This document shows positions 1 to 5,583 of a DNA stretch of 5,613 nucleotides, one piece after another. A program made the translations under genes and the position numbers. Each line of letters starts with the position of its first letter. Positions within the stretch are counted from its first letter, which is position 1. The stretch lies in NCBI GenBank assembly GCA_002410125.1, contig DHQH01000121.1, forward strand, positions 13,977-19,589, read 5' to 3'. Under the pieces are notes generated by a model that saw only the letters and a list, made by a program, of their open reading frames with translations, made no database searches and had not been told where the DNA came from. Source of the DNA: Alphaproteobacteria bacterium UBA5343 (GTDB taxonomy: Bacteria; Pseudomonadota; Alphaproteobacteria; RF32; UBA5343).

Positions 1-99
1 TTCTATGATTTTAATCCAATGCTAAAAACCGTAAAAACAGATAAAATCCCAGAAATATATTTTGATAAAAAGAGTAAAATTTTTAGGATAAAAGTCTAA
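1..99 (+). CDS. nuoC: C-terminal end of upstream gene, probably NuoC (30-kDa subunit), 5' truncated by the window
   Basis: The frame starting at base 1 is open for 32 codons and ends at TAA 97-99. Its terminal A is the first base of the nuoD ATG, giving a TAATG overlap typical of translational coupling. The visible tail begins FYDFNP, which can be laid on the FRxFDFLSPWEG region near the end of NuoC, and it ends in a basic, hydrophilic stretch (IFRIKV). NuoC normally precedes nuoD and, with NuoD, forms part of the peripheral arm facing the cytoplasm. The assignment rests mainly on position. The tail match is weak, the conserved SPW is not present, and any other upstream gene remains possible. 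Confidence 0.4.
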   Translation, partial: FYDFNPMLKTVKTDKIPEIYFDKKSKIFRIKV

Positions 100-1196
100 T
101 GCCAGCACCAAATATAAAAACATATACTCTAAATCACACATATCATCACTATGGTATGTTAAGGCTTTTAGTTGAGTTAAATGGCGATATTGTAAAAAAT
201 GCTTCTTTTGAACTTGGTTATAATCACAAAGCAATTGAGAAGATGTTAGAAGAATATAATTATAAAGATTTCAATGCTCATAAACTACTAACTTCTATTA
301 GCGGTGGAGCAGGGCAGTTTTTATATTATAGCTATTGTCAAACCATTGAAAAATTTCTCAAGCTCAAAATCTCACAATATGATGAATATTCTAGAATTTT
401 ATATATGGAATTCCTTAGGATTTATAATCATATTAATATGGTTAAAAATATACTAAAAGCCTTAGATATTAAATATCTAGTTCGCAAAATCAAAAAAATA
501 GAAAACAAAATTAATGATCTCATTAATAAATTAAATGCAAGCAATATCAGCTTTATCAAAATAGGTGGTATTAATGCTGCAATTACAGATGATATAATCA
601 GCGATATTGAAAATTATATTAAATATGAATTCTCAAAAGATATGAGGCTAATTAATAATATTGCCGATAATAAAACTTTCAAGCATCGTACCGTTTCAAT
701 TGGTATCATGTCTCGAGATCTTGCCAGTATTAATGGGGTATCAGGTTGTAACCTAAGGGCAACGGGAGTTGGTTTTGATCTGCGAAAAAATATGAGCTAT
801 TCAAGCTATAATAAACTAGATTTTTCTATTATTTTAACCAAATCAGGTGATTGTTATTCTAGATTTTTAACCAGGATATATGAAATTCCAGAATCAATCA
901 AAATCATTGATAGCTGTTTAGAAGAATTATTAGGTTTAGAATATGAAGAAAAAAATCGTAGATTATTAAACCGATTACCAATAGGTGATGTTTATTCTGC
1001 AGTTGAGAGTGCTAATGGTGAAATCGGAATTAATATTACTAGTAATGAAACTCTAAAGCCTCTAAGAGTTAGAATTAAAAACTCAGGTTTTGGAGAACTC
1101 CAAGCAATTAATAATATTTTGGAAGGAGCAAAACTATCCGATGTTCCAATTATTATGAGTTCGCTTGATCTAAATATTAGTTTATTGGATAAGTAA
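99..1196 (+). CDS. nuoD: Divergent NADH-quinone oxidoreductase subunit D (49-kDa, NuoD-like) lacking quinone-site residues
   Basis: A protein of 365 aa, somewhat shorter than usual NuoD (about 390-420). In the family this soluble subunit, with NuoB and NuoH, forms the ubiquinone pocket near cluster N2. Family signatures seen: GMLRLLVELNGD (19-30) for the GVLRLVLELDGE strand; NHKAIEKMLE (42-51) for LHRGTEKLIE; RIYNHINMVKNILKALD (107-123) for the RLxNHxx..ALD helix, keeping the Asp equivalent to bovine D160; FKHRTVSIGIMS; RATGVGFDLRK; SGDCYSRF; PIGDVYSAVE; and a C-terminus ending SLDLNISLLDK. Oddities: the HPAAHG loop reads TYHHYG, so both conserved His positions are replaced (T14, Y18). The quinone-tyrosine region FDRLDYVS is replaced by SISGGAG (66-72). 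The RMH...RPGG segment is only IGG. There are no hydrogenase-type CxxC pairs, so this is a Nuo-type protein and not an active NiFe subunit. AGGA at 85-88 lies 10 nt before the ATG. Identity as a NuoD homologue is secure; normal quinone reduction is doubtful. Confidence 0.92.
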   Translation: MPAPNIKTYTLNHTYHHYGMLRLLVELNGDIVKNASFELGYNHKAIEKMLEEYNYKDFNAHKLLTSISGGAGQFLYYSYCQTIEKFLKLKISQYDEYSRILYMEFLRIYNHINMVKNILKALDIKYLVRKIKKIENKINDLINKLNASNISFIKIGGINAAITDDIISDIENYIKYEFSKDMRLINNIADNKTFKHRTVSIGIMSRDLASINGVSGCNLRATGVGFDLRKNMSYSSYNKLDFSIILTKSGDCYSRFLTRIYEIPESIKIIDSCLEELLGLEYEEKNRRLLNRLPIGDVYSAVESANGEIGINITSNETLKPLRVRIKNSGFGELQAINNILEGAKLSDVPIIMSSLDLNISLLDK

Positions 1197-1197
1197 A

Positions 1198-2034
1198 ATG
1201 ATAGCAGGAAAAAATAAAATCAAATACCTCAATCCTCTTTACTATTTTCATAAGATAGTAAGAGCTATCATCAAATCAAAAAATGGTAAAATGAAATCAT
1301 CAGATATTGGGATTATAACTTATCCTTATTTAGAGTTAACAATATCTATTTTTGTAATTTTATTACTACCATTTTCAAATAATTTTTATGTAATTAATCT
1401 TTTGCAAGATTATGCATTACTAACTATCTTTACTTACATCACCTTAAAACTCACTTTGCCAATTATTACTTACGGTGTTTTTCCAAGAAATTACGACCAT
1501 AACTTTGTATCAACTTATACCAAATTAGCAAAAATTATTTCTTTCTCTATTATTTATTTATTAGTGATGTTATCAATCATTATATTTTCAGAAGATATCA
1601 ATACCAATGTAATAGTTGCCAAACAATCAGAACATATCAATATTTATCTTCATTTTCCAATTTTTGTGTTATTAATTGCTAATTTTATAAACTTAAAACA
1701 AAGATATTACACTAGCCATTCCGTAGATTTTATTGATAATAGCTTTGGGGTTACAAGATCTGTTAAAAATACCAATAAAATACTCGAATTTTTTATTTAT
1801 TCTTACGGTATCATCTTAATGTTTTTTGGAGGATGGAAAGAGTTTTTATCTCTTCCGAGTGAAATTTCTTTATTAATCAAGATTGTTCTTCTTAATATTG
1901 TAATCTATTTCCTAAATAGAAATGTTATGGCTACAAGTGTTGAACGAATAATGAGATTGACATTTAAAAGATTCGTACCATTCTTACTATTTTGGGTTTT
2001 ATTAATGCTAATTATTGCTTTTATAAGGGGATAA
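1198..2034 (+). CDS. nuoH: Highly divergent, N-terminally shortened NuoH-like membrane subunit (ND1 homologue)
   Basis: A 278-aa membrane protein; NuoH is usually about 320-350 aa with 8 helices. About seven hydrophobic segments are visible (near 43-65, 74-96, 110-131, 150-165, 195-213, 222-240, 257-276). It begins where canonical NuoH reads LQPLADALKLLxKE: here LNPLYYFHKIVRAIIK (11-26), followed by the YPYLELT...LLLPF helix matching APVL...WAVIPF. LAKIISFSI (110-118) matches AAQMISYEV. The C-terminal RNVMATSVERIMRLTFKRFVPF (20 residues within about 241-262) matches the RYDQLMxLGWKxLLP end. Missing are the whole first helix with its ERK...RRGPNxVG motif, the E of ISYE (S117), and the AETNRAPFDLPEAE cytoplasmic loop, replaced around 164-178 by a segment without Glu that keeps one Arg. 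There is one base between the nuoD stop and this ATG, so no upstream extension is possible. nuoI, normally next, is absent. Family call rests on position, topology and the end motifs. Confidence 0.75.
   Translation: MIAGKNKIKYLNPLYYFHKIVRAIIKSKNGKMKSSDIGIITYPYLELTISIFVILLLPFSNNFYVINLLQDYALLTIFTYITLKLTLPIITYGVFPRNYDHNFVSTYTKLAKIISFSIIYLLVMLSIIIFSEDINTNVIVAKQSEHINIYLHFPIFVLLIANFINLKQRYYTSHSVDFIDNSFGVTRSVKNTNKILEFFIYSYGIILMFFGGWKEFLSLPSEISLLIKIVLLNIVIYFLNRNVMATSVERIMRLTFKRFVPFLLFWVLLMLIIAFIRG
2026..2030 (+). promoter_or_regulatory. Ribosome binding site deciding the nuoJ start
   Basis: AGGGG lies at the end of nuoH, six bases before ATG 2037. It favours this start over the in-frame ATG at 1992, which sits inside nuoH with no purine-rich leader and would add a 15-residue extension not seen in the family. 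Confidence 0.6.
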
Positions 2035-2036
2035 AA

Positions 2037-2624
2037 ATGAGAGAAATCATTTTACTTAATATTTTTTCAGTTTTTGCTACCATAAATGCATTACTCATTA
2101 TCTTTATGACCAGGAGTATTGGCTCCATTTTAGCTTTACTTTTAGTAATGATTAATATCTGTGCAATAAGCCTAACCATAGGGGGGATTTATCCAGCTAT
2201 TGCTATATTCATTATCTTTATGATAATTTTTATGGTAACTCTTGTTTACTCAGTAATTATGCGCAATAAGAACCATCAAAAATTAGAACTATCAGTCTCC
2301 AACCCTAAGATACTAAAAATAATCCATACTATTTTCGCAAGTTTTATGATTGAACTTGTCTCAGTTATTGCAGTCTTTATATATTATCCCACTGCTAGTG
2401 ATATAACATTTCTAAAATTAGCAGATTTATCTAAAAATATATTTATAGATAATACACCTTCATTTGTTATTATGTCGTTACTGATTTTTATATCTATCAT
2501 TGCTTCAACTATGTTAGTTTTAAGAATAAGAACAGAAAAGATTATTAGAACCGAAGCCTCCGAGCAATTTAAAATAAACAAAGAAGACGAAGTGATAATC
2601 ATTAGTCAAGGTAAGGATAAATAA
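2037..2624 (+). CDS. nuoJ: NuoJ-like membrane subunit (ND6 homologue), divergent
   Basis: A 195-aa protein with five predicted helices (about 4-24, 28-49, 54-75, 92-116, 140-163) and a charged C-terminal tail of about 30 residues, the topology and size of NuoJ. The frame is open back to 1992, inside nuoH. ATG 2037 is chosen because AGGGG at 2026-2030 is six bases upstream and the protein then starts at the first helix, as in the family. TM1-TM2 (FATINALLIIFMTRSIGSIL) corresponds to the NuoJ start and its ARNPVxSVL turn, with the Asn-Pro lost. TM3 (AIFIIFMIIFMVTLVYSVIM, 56-75) corresponds to QIIVYxGAxxVLFxFVVMML but has neither the Gly of the pi-bulge nor the adjacent conserved Tyr. In working complex I that bulge couples the quinone site to the antiporter arm. 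It lies two bases after nuoH and one before nuoK, an arrangement that supports the call more than sequence identity does. Confidence 0.78.
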   Translation: MREIILLNIFSVFATINALLIIFMTRSIGSILALLLVMINICAISLTIGGIYPAIAIFIIFMIIFMVTLVYSVIMRNKNHQKLELSVSNPKILKIIHTIFASFMIELVSVIAVFIYYPTASDITFLKLADLSKNIFIDNTPSFVIMSLLIFISIIASTMLVLRIRTEKIIRTEASEQFKINKEDEVIIISQGKDK

Positions 2625-2625
2625 T

Positions 2626-2925
2626 ATGGTCGATATTTTATTAAATCTAGGTCTTTGCCTCTTTATGATTGGTTTTATAACTATTATCACAGGTCGCAAA
2701 AATATCATAAATATCTTTTGTGGTTTTGAGCTTATCTTTTTAGCAGCAATTCTGAACTTTATAAATTTTGCACATTTCCAAAAAACATTTTCAGGTTACT
2801 CAATGGCATTATTCTTGTTGGTTATAATTGCCATACATGCGGTTGCGATATTATCGGTAGCTATGGTCTATTTCAGGAAGCATGACACCACCAAAATAAA
2901 AGAAATAAACACAATGAGAGGATAG
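2626..2925 (+). CDS. nuoK: NuoK-like membrane subunit (ND4L homologue) with His replacing the second buried Glu
   Basis: A 99-aa protein of standard NuoK length with three helices (about 4-22, 27-48, 59-84). The alignment is gap-free over the diagnostic parts. FCGFELIFLAA (31-41) matches the GLEIMxNA motif and keeps the buried Glu (E35, equivalent to E. coli E36). IAIHAVAILSVAMVYFR (68-84) matches AAAEAAVGLAILVVYFR but has His at residue 71 where E. coli E72 sits. The tail INTMRG keeps the conserved C-terminal MRG/MKG. In the family both glutamates lie mid-membrane and carry protons between the E-channel and the antiporter-like subunits. AAGGA at 2613-2617, inside the nuoJ tail, is eight bases upstream of the ATG. 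The gene lies between nuoJ and the nuoL position, as in standard operons. The family call is firm. Confidence 0.92.
   Translation: MVDILLNLGLCLFMIGFITIITGRKNIINIFCGFELIFLAAILNFINFAHFQKTFSGYSMALFLLVIIAIHAVAILSVAMVYFRKHDTTKIKEINTMRG
2917..2922 (+). promoter_or_regulatory. Ribosome binding site for the small TTG-initiated ORF
   Basis: AGAGGA lies within the last codons of nuoK, seven bases before TTG 2930. It supports translation of the 49-codon ORF from a non-ATG start. No ATG in that frame lies between the upstream stop (TGA 2915-2917) and the first hydrophobic part of the product. Confidence 0.6.
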
Positions 2926-2929
2926 AATT

Positions 2930-3079
2930 TTGTTTGATAAAATCATAGAAATAATATTTGCAAAACTATCTAGCATTATAAAAAATATTTATAATGGTTC
3001 ACTTGTTAGAGGGTTTTTGCTAAACCTTATATCTCTAATAGCTATTATTTTGATAGCTTTATATATGGGAGACCTATAA
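2930..3079 (+). CDS. 49-aa single-helix protein at the nuoL locus; possible C-terminal remnant of NuoL
   Basis: TTG at 2930 opens a 49-codon frame ending at TAA 3077-3079, filling the space between nuoK (4-nt gap) and nuoM (1-nt gap). The product starts MFDKIIEIIFAKLSSIIKNI, an amphipathic basic/hydrophobic helix, then has an NGSLVRG turn (22-28), one hydrophobic segment (29-46) and a short GDL end. The pattern 'FD..., helix with basic residues, (T/N)G-x-(I/L)..., final hydrophobic helix' resembles the last roughly 50 residues of NuoL (ND5), where an LQTGY(I/V)..YA turn precedes the last transmembrane helix. nuoL is exactly the gene expected here and normally encodes over 600 aa, so this looks like a NuoL cut down to its final helix. 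It has an AGAGGA ribosome site, and no larger ORF exists on either strand. Alternatives are an unrelated small membrane subunit or non-functional residue. The ORF is well supported; the homology is inferred from position and weak similarity. Confidence 0.6.
   Translation: MFDKIIEIIFAKLSSIIKNIYNGSLVRGFLLNLISLIAIILIALYMGDL
3067..3071 (+). promoter_or_regulatory. Ribosome binding site for nuoM
   Basis: GGGAG nine bases before ATG 3081. It lies within the final codons of the 49-aa ORF, so termination of that ORF and initiation of nuoM are probably coupled. Confidence 0.5.
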
Positions 3080-3080
3080 A

Positions 3081-4127
3081 ATGAGCGGTTTACCAATCTT
3101 ATCATCAATTATATTCTTGCCAATTTTAGGGCTTATTTTTATGCTATCATCAAAAGGCGATAATATAGAATTAAAAAACAAAAACTCATTTAATGTTGCA
3201 ATCCTCACTATTATTTTTGAGTTCATCTTACTCATTAGATTATTCACCGAGTTTGATTTTTCCAAAGATGAATTGCAATTAGTTGAAAATTACGATTGGC
3301 TATCTTTCATAAATATCAATCTAACCCTTGGTATTGATAATATCTCATTTATTATCTCGCTACTAATTTCAGCCATTACCATCATCGCTTTATTTGCTTG
3401 TAATAAAGAAAAAGACAATCATATGAAGTATAATCTAGCCTTGTTATTAATGGGGCAATCAAGTTTCTTAGGTCTAGTTTTTGCAGCAGATATATTCACA
3501 TTTTATATCTTTTTTGAAATTGGACTAATCCCATTATTTTTATTAATTGGCTGTAGTGAAAATGAAAACTCAATAATTGCTGCTACAAAACTATTCCTAT
3601 ATAACTTTTTTGGATCATTTATATTTCTCGCAACCATCATATTAATTTTTATCATAACAGAGGATACGGAGTTTACAAAAATTAATTTTAGCGACACCCC
3701 AAACCACTATAAACTCTATATTGTCATTGGTTTAATACTAACTATATTATCAAAAATCCCATTAATACCATTTCATAATTATCAAGCCAGAATTTATAAT
3801 GGATTAAAGTTAAAATTTAAGATTATAACATCATCATCACTCCCAATTATAGGAGTTTACAGTTTTATTAGACTGATGGGTGGTCTGTCGCTAAACTCAC
3901 CAGAAATCAACCTAATCTTATCCATCTTAACGATTTTATCTATTCTTTATATTACCTTTAGATATCAAAATATTTTCTTATTTTATGTCTTTAATTTAGG
4001 TTTATTTCTAACCTATATGTTATTTGTTAGCTATTATAAAATGTTAGACATCAAAATTTTCTTATTAATGATGTTATTAAATATTTTACCTAATCTATAT
4101 TTATTATTAAAAAAGGAGGAAAAATAA
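3081..4127 (+). CDS. nuoM: C-terminally truncated NuoM-like antiporter subunit (ND4 homologue)
   Basis: 348 aa against about 490-510 for NuoM. Signatures in order: LTLGIDNISF (81-90) for LGIDGISLP; DIFTFYIFFEIGLIPLFLLIG (137-157) for DLFLFYVFWExMLIPMYLLIG, keeping the TM5 Glu (E146); AATKLFLYNFFGS for AxxKFFLYTLxGS; LSKIPLIPFHNY (223-234) for VKVPLFPFHTW, keeping the TM7 Lys (K225); and IGVYSFIR (257-264) for MGTYGLLR. The block WLPDAHVEAPTAGSV is replaced by an unrelated YQARIYNGLKLKFK (234-247), and the mid-membrane TM8 Lys is Ile256. The protein ends near TM11 with a KKEEK tail, so TM12-14, including the distal TM12 acidic residue, are absent. nuoN starts two codons later, so there is no room for them. 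In working complex I this subunit carries one proton channel; here the half-channel on one side is kept and the centre and exit are not. Family membership is clear; proton pumping is doubtful. Confidence 0.88.
   Translation: MSGLPILSSIIFLPILGLIFMLSSKGDNIELKNKNSFNVAILTIIFEFILLIRLFTEFDFSKDELQLVENYDWLSFININLTLGIDNISFIISLLISAITIIALFACNKEKDNHMKYNLALLLMGQSSFLGLVFAADIFTFYIFFEIGLIPLFLLIGCSENENSIIAATKLFLYNFFGSFIFLATIILIFIITEDTEFTKINFSDTPNHYKLYIVIGLILTILSKIPLIPFHNYQARIYNGLKLKFKIITSSSLPIIGVYSFIRLMGGLSLNSPEINLILSILTILSILYITFRYQNIFLFYVFNLGLFLTYMLFVSYYKMLDIKIFLLMMLLNILPNLYLLLKKEEK
4115..4119 (+). promoter_or_regulatory. Strong Shine-Dalgarno for nuoN inside the nuoM C-terminal codons
   Basis: GGAGG nine bases before ATG 4129, the best ribosome binding site in the window. 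It is read as Lys-Glu-Glu in the KKEEK tail of nuoM, so the shortened end of NuoM doubles as the nuoN translation signal. It marks the ATG at 4129, which also agrees with the usual LPE start of NuoN. Confidence 0.75.
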
Positions 4128-4128
4128 A

Positions 4129-5583
4129 ATGATAATTAGTTTTCTCCCAGAAATTTTTATTGCTATATCGGCTATTTTAATACTTTTATATGGTGTATAT
4201 AAAAAACAAAATGTCAATAATATCTGTATAAATATCGGGTTTATCGTCTTATTAATTGCTTTAATTTTATTAATAATCTTAAACCATAATATTGGTGGTA
4301 TGGATTATAATATTATTAAGAATCAGTTATCTTCTCATCAAGATAAATATAAGCTGTTTAAATTTGATGATTTTAGTTTGTTTTCACGATATTTTGTGAT
4401 TATTTCTTCACTAATAATGCTCATAATTTCTAAAGAATATCTAAATCATAAATCATTCGCCAGATTTGAATTTACTAGCATTTATTTAGTCTCTGTTGTT
4501 GGCTTATTATTAGCGGTGCTATCTTATAATTTATTCACCCTTTATATTTCATTAGAACTAGCAATGATTAGCATTGTTTACCTAGTTACCTATAAAAGAA
4601 GAGCTCACAGATCAACCGAAGCAGGGATGAAATATGTTATCACTCATCTCTTTTCATCATCTCTAATTATTTTTGCCATCTCTATTATCTATGGTTATAG
4701 CGGTCACTTAAATTACGATCATTTACTTGTCATTTCTGAGAATTATAAAAACTCTTATATGTTTATCATCGCCTTTATAATTTTAATGATAGGTATTTTA
4801 TCAAAGCTAGCCTTATTCCCGCTAAATCTATGTTTCCCTGATGTGAGCGAGGGGGCACCAACTGCTGTTTCAGGTTATTTAATAAGCACCGTCCAATCCA
4901 CATTCTTTTTGATAATAACCAAGCTCGTATTAATCCCATTTGCGGTTTTAATTTCCATCTGGCAAATTATCTTTATGATTACCGCTAGCCTTTCACTTTT
5001 TGTTGGTGCAATTGCATCGACTAATCAAGAAAATATCAAAAGGTTATACTCATTCATCTCAATGTATTTCAGTGGATTATTTTTACTATATTTAATCAAC
5101 CCAACATTACTATCCATATCAGCACTGTTTTATTTCATAATCTATTACTCAATCACTATGATGTTATGTTACTCTGTTATTATGGCACTTAGAATAAAAG
5201 GCGATTTATTAGAGCATATCCAAGATTTATCAGGGCTTTTCTTCCACAAAAGACTTTTAACCCTAGCAATCACTATTTTATTTGTAGCCATTATAGGTCT
5301 TCCACCAACTGCAGGCTTTATCGCCAAGGTTATGATGTTTATTCCACTCATAAACAGCAAATCAATCTTCATCATCACCATAATAGTGTTGAGTAATTTG
5401 ATAATTGCCTATAGTTTGTTAAAAATATTAAAGCTAATTTATTTTAATAATTCCATTAGTGAAATTGATGCCAAAATTTCACCAATTATCAGTATATTAA
5501 TAACTATCTTGACTTTAATCACAGTTATACTATTTATAAACCCTAATATCTTGGTGAAATATTGCATAATGGTAATAACTTAG
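4129..5583 (+). CDS. nuoN: NuoN-like antiporter subunit (ND2 homologue), full length, central lysine replaced
   Basis: 484 aa, the normal NuoN length, with about 13-14 hydrophobic helices. Signatures: FLPEIFI at the start; SLELAMISIVYLV (141-153) keeping the TM5 Glu (E143); EAGMKYVITHLFSSSL (164-179) with K168; LSKLALFPLNLCFPDVSEGAPTAVSGYL spread over 224-251, keeping the TM7 Lys (K226) and the PDVxEGAPT loop; NIKRLYSFIS (302-311); DLSGL (366-370); and LPPTAGFIAK (391-400) keeping the TM12 Lys (K400). Replaced residues: N233 for the TM7 His (E. coli H224), Q256 for the TM8 Lys (E. coli K247), and F314 for the His of the YSSIxHxG helix. It is the best-conserved membrane subunit here and the one most likely to keep its fold whole. 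It follows nuoM by one base and is the last complete gene. Identity is firm; the altered central axis makes ordinary proton transfer uncertain. Confidence 0.93.
   Translation: MIISFLPEIFIAISAILILLYGVYKKQNVNNICINIGFIVLLIALILLIILNHNIGGMDYNIIKNQLSSHQDKYKLFKFDDFSLFSRYFVIISSLIMLIISKEYLNHKSFARFEFTSIYLVSVVGLLLAVLSYNLFTLYISLELAMISIVYLVTYKRRAHRSTEAGMKYVITHLFSSSLIIFAISIIYGYSGHLNYDHLLVISENYKNSYMFIIAFIILMIGILSKLALFPLNLCFPDVSEGAPTAVSGYLISTVQSTFFLIITKLVLIPFAVLISIWQIIFMITASLSLFVGAIASTNQENIKRLYSFISMYFSGLFLLYLINPTLLSISALFYFIIYYSITMMLCYSVIMALRIKGDLLEHIQDLSGLFFHKRLLTLAITILFVAIIGLPPTAGFIAKVMMFIPLINSKSIFIITIIVLSNLIIAYSLLKILKLIYFNNSISEIDAKISPIISILITILTLITVILFINPNILVKYCIMVIT

Noticed and set aside
22..234. Open frames on the minus strand (22-234, 2384-2602, 2520-2708, 3074-3265, 3503-3697, 5169-5381)
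   Set aside because: All lie opposite or across recognised nuo genes, have no homology signatures or ribosome sites that I can see, and are expected by chance in AT-rich coding DNA.
99..1196. NuoD-like protein as the large subunit of a group 4 NiFe hydrogenase
   Set aside because: The N- and C-terminal CxxC pairs that bind NiFe are absent. The four cysteines present (80, 217, 251 and 273 or thereabouts) are single and scattered, and the RATGVGFDLRK...GDCYSRF blocks are of the Nuo type.
1992..2036. Longer nuoJ starting at ATG 1992 inside nuoH
   Set aside because: The 15-residue extension is hydrophilic/basic and not family-like, lacks a ribosome site, and the AGGGG motif points to ATG 2037.
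4105..4135. Programmed frameshift at the A-rich AAAAAAGGAGG run fusing NuoM to NuoN
   Set aside because: NuoN has its own ATG, a strong GGAGG ribosome site at proper spacing and a normal LPE N-terminus. A fusion would not restore the missing NuoM helices.
3081..5583. NuoM/NuoN as subunits of an Mrp/Mnh Na+/H+ antiporter or a hydrogenase membrane module
   Set aside because: The order H-J-K-(L)-M-N, NuoN-type DLSGL and LPPTAGFIAK motifs, and NuoK with MRG tail fit complex I. No MrpA, C, E, F or G-like genes are present.
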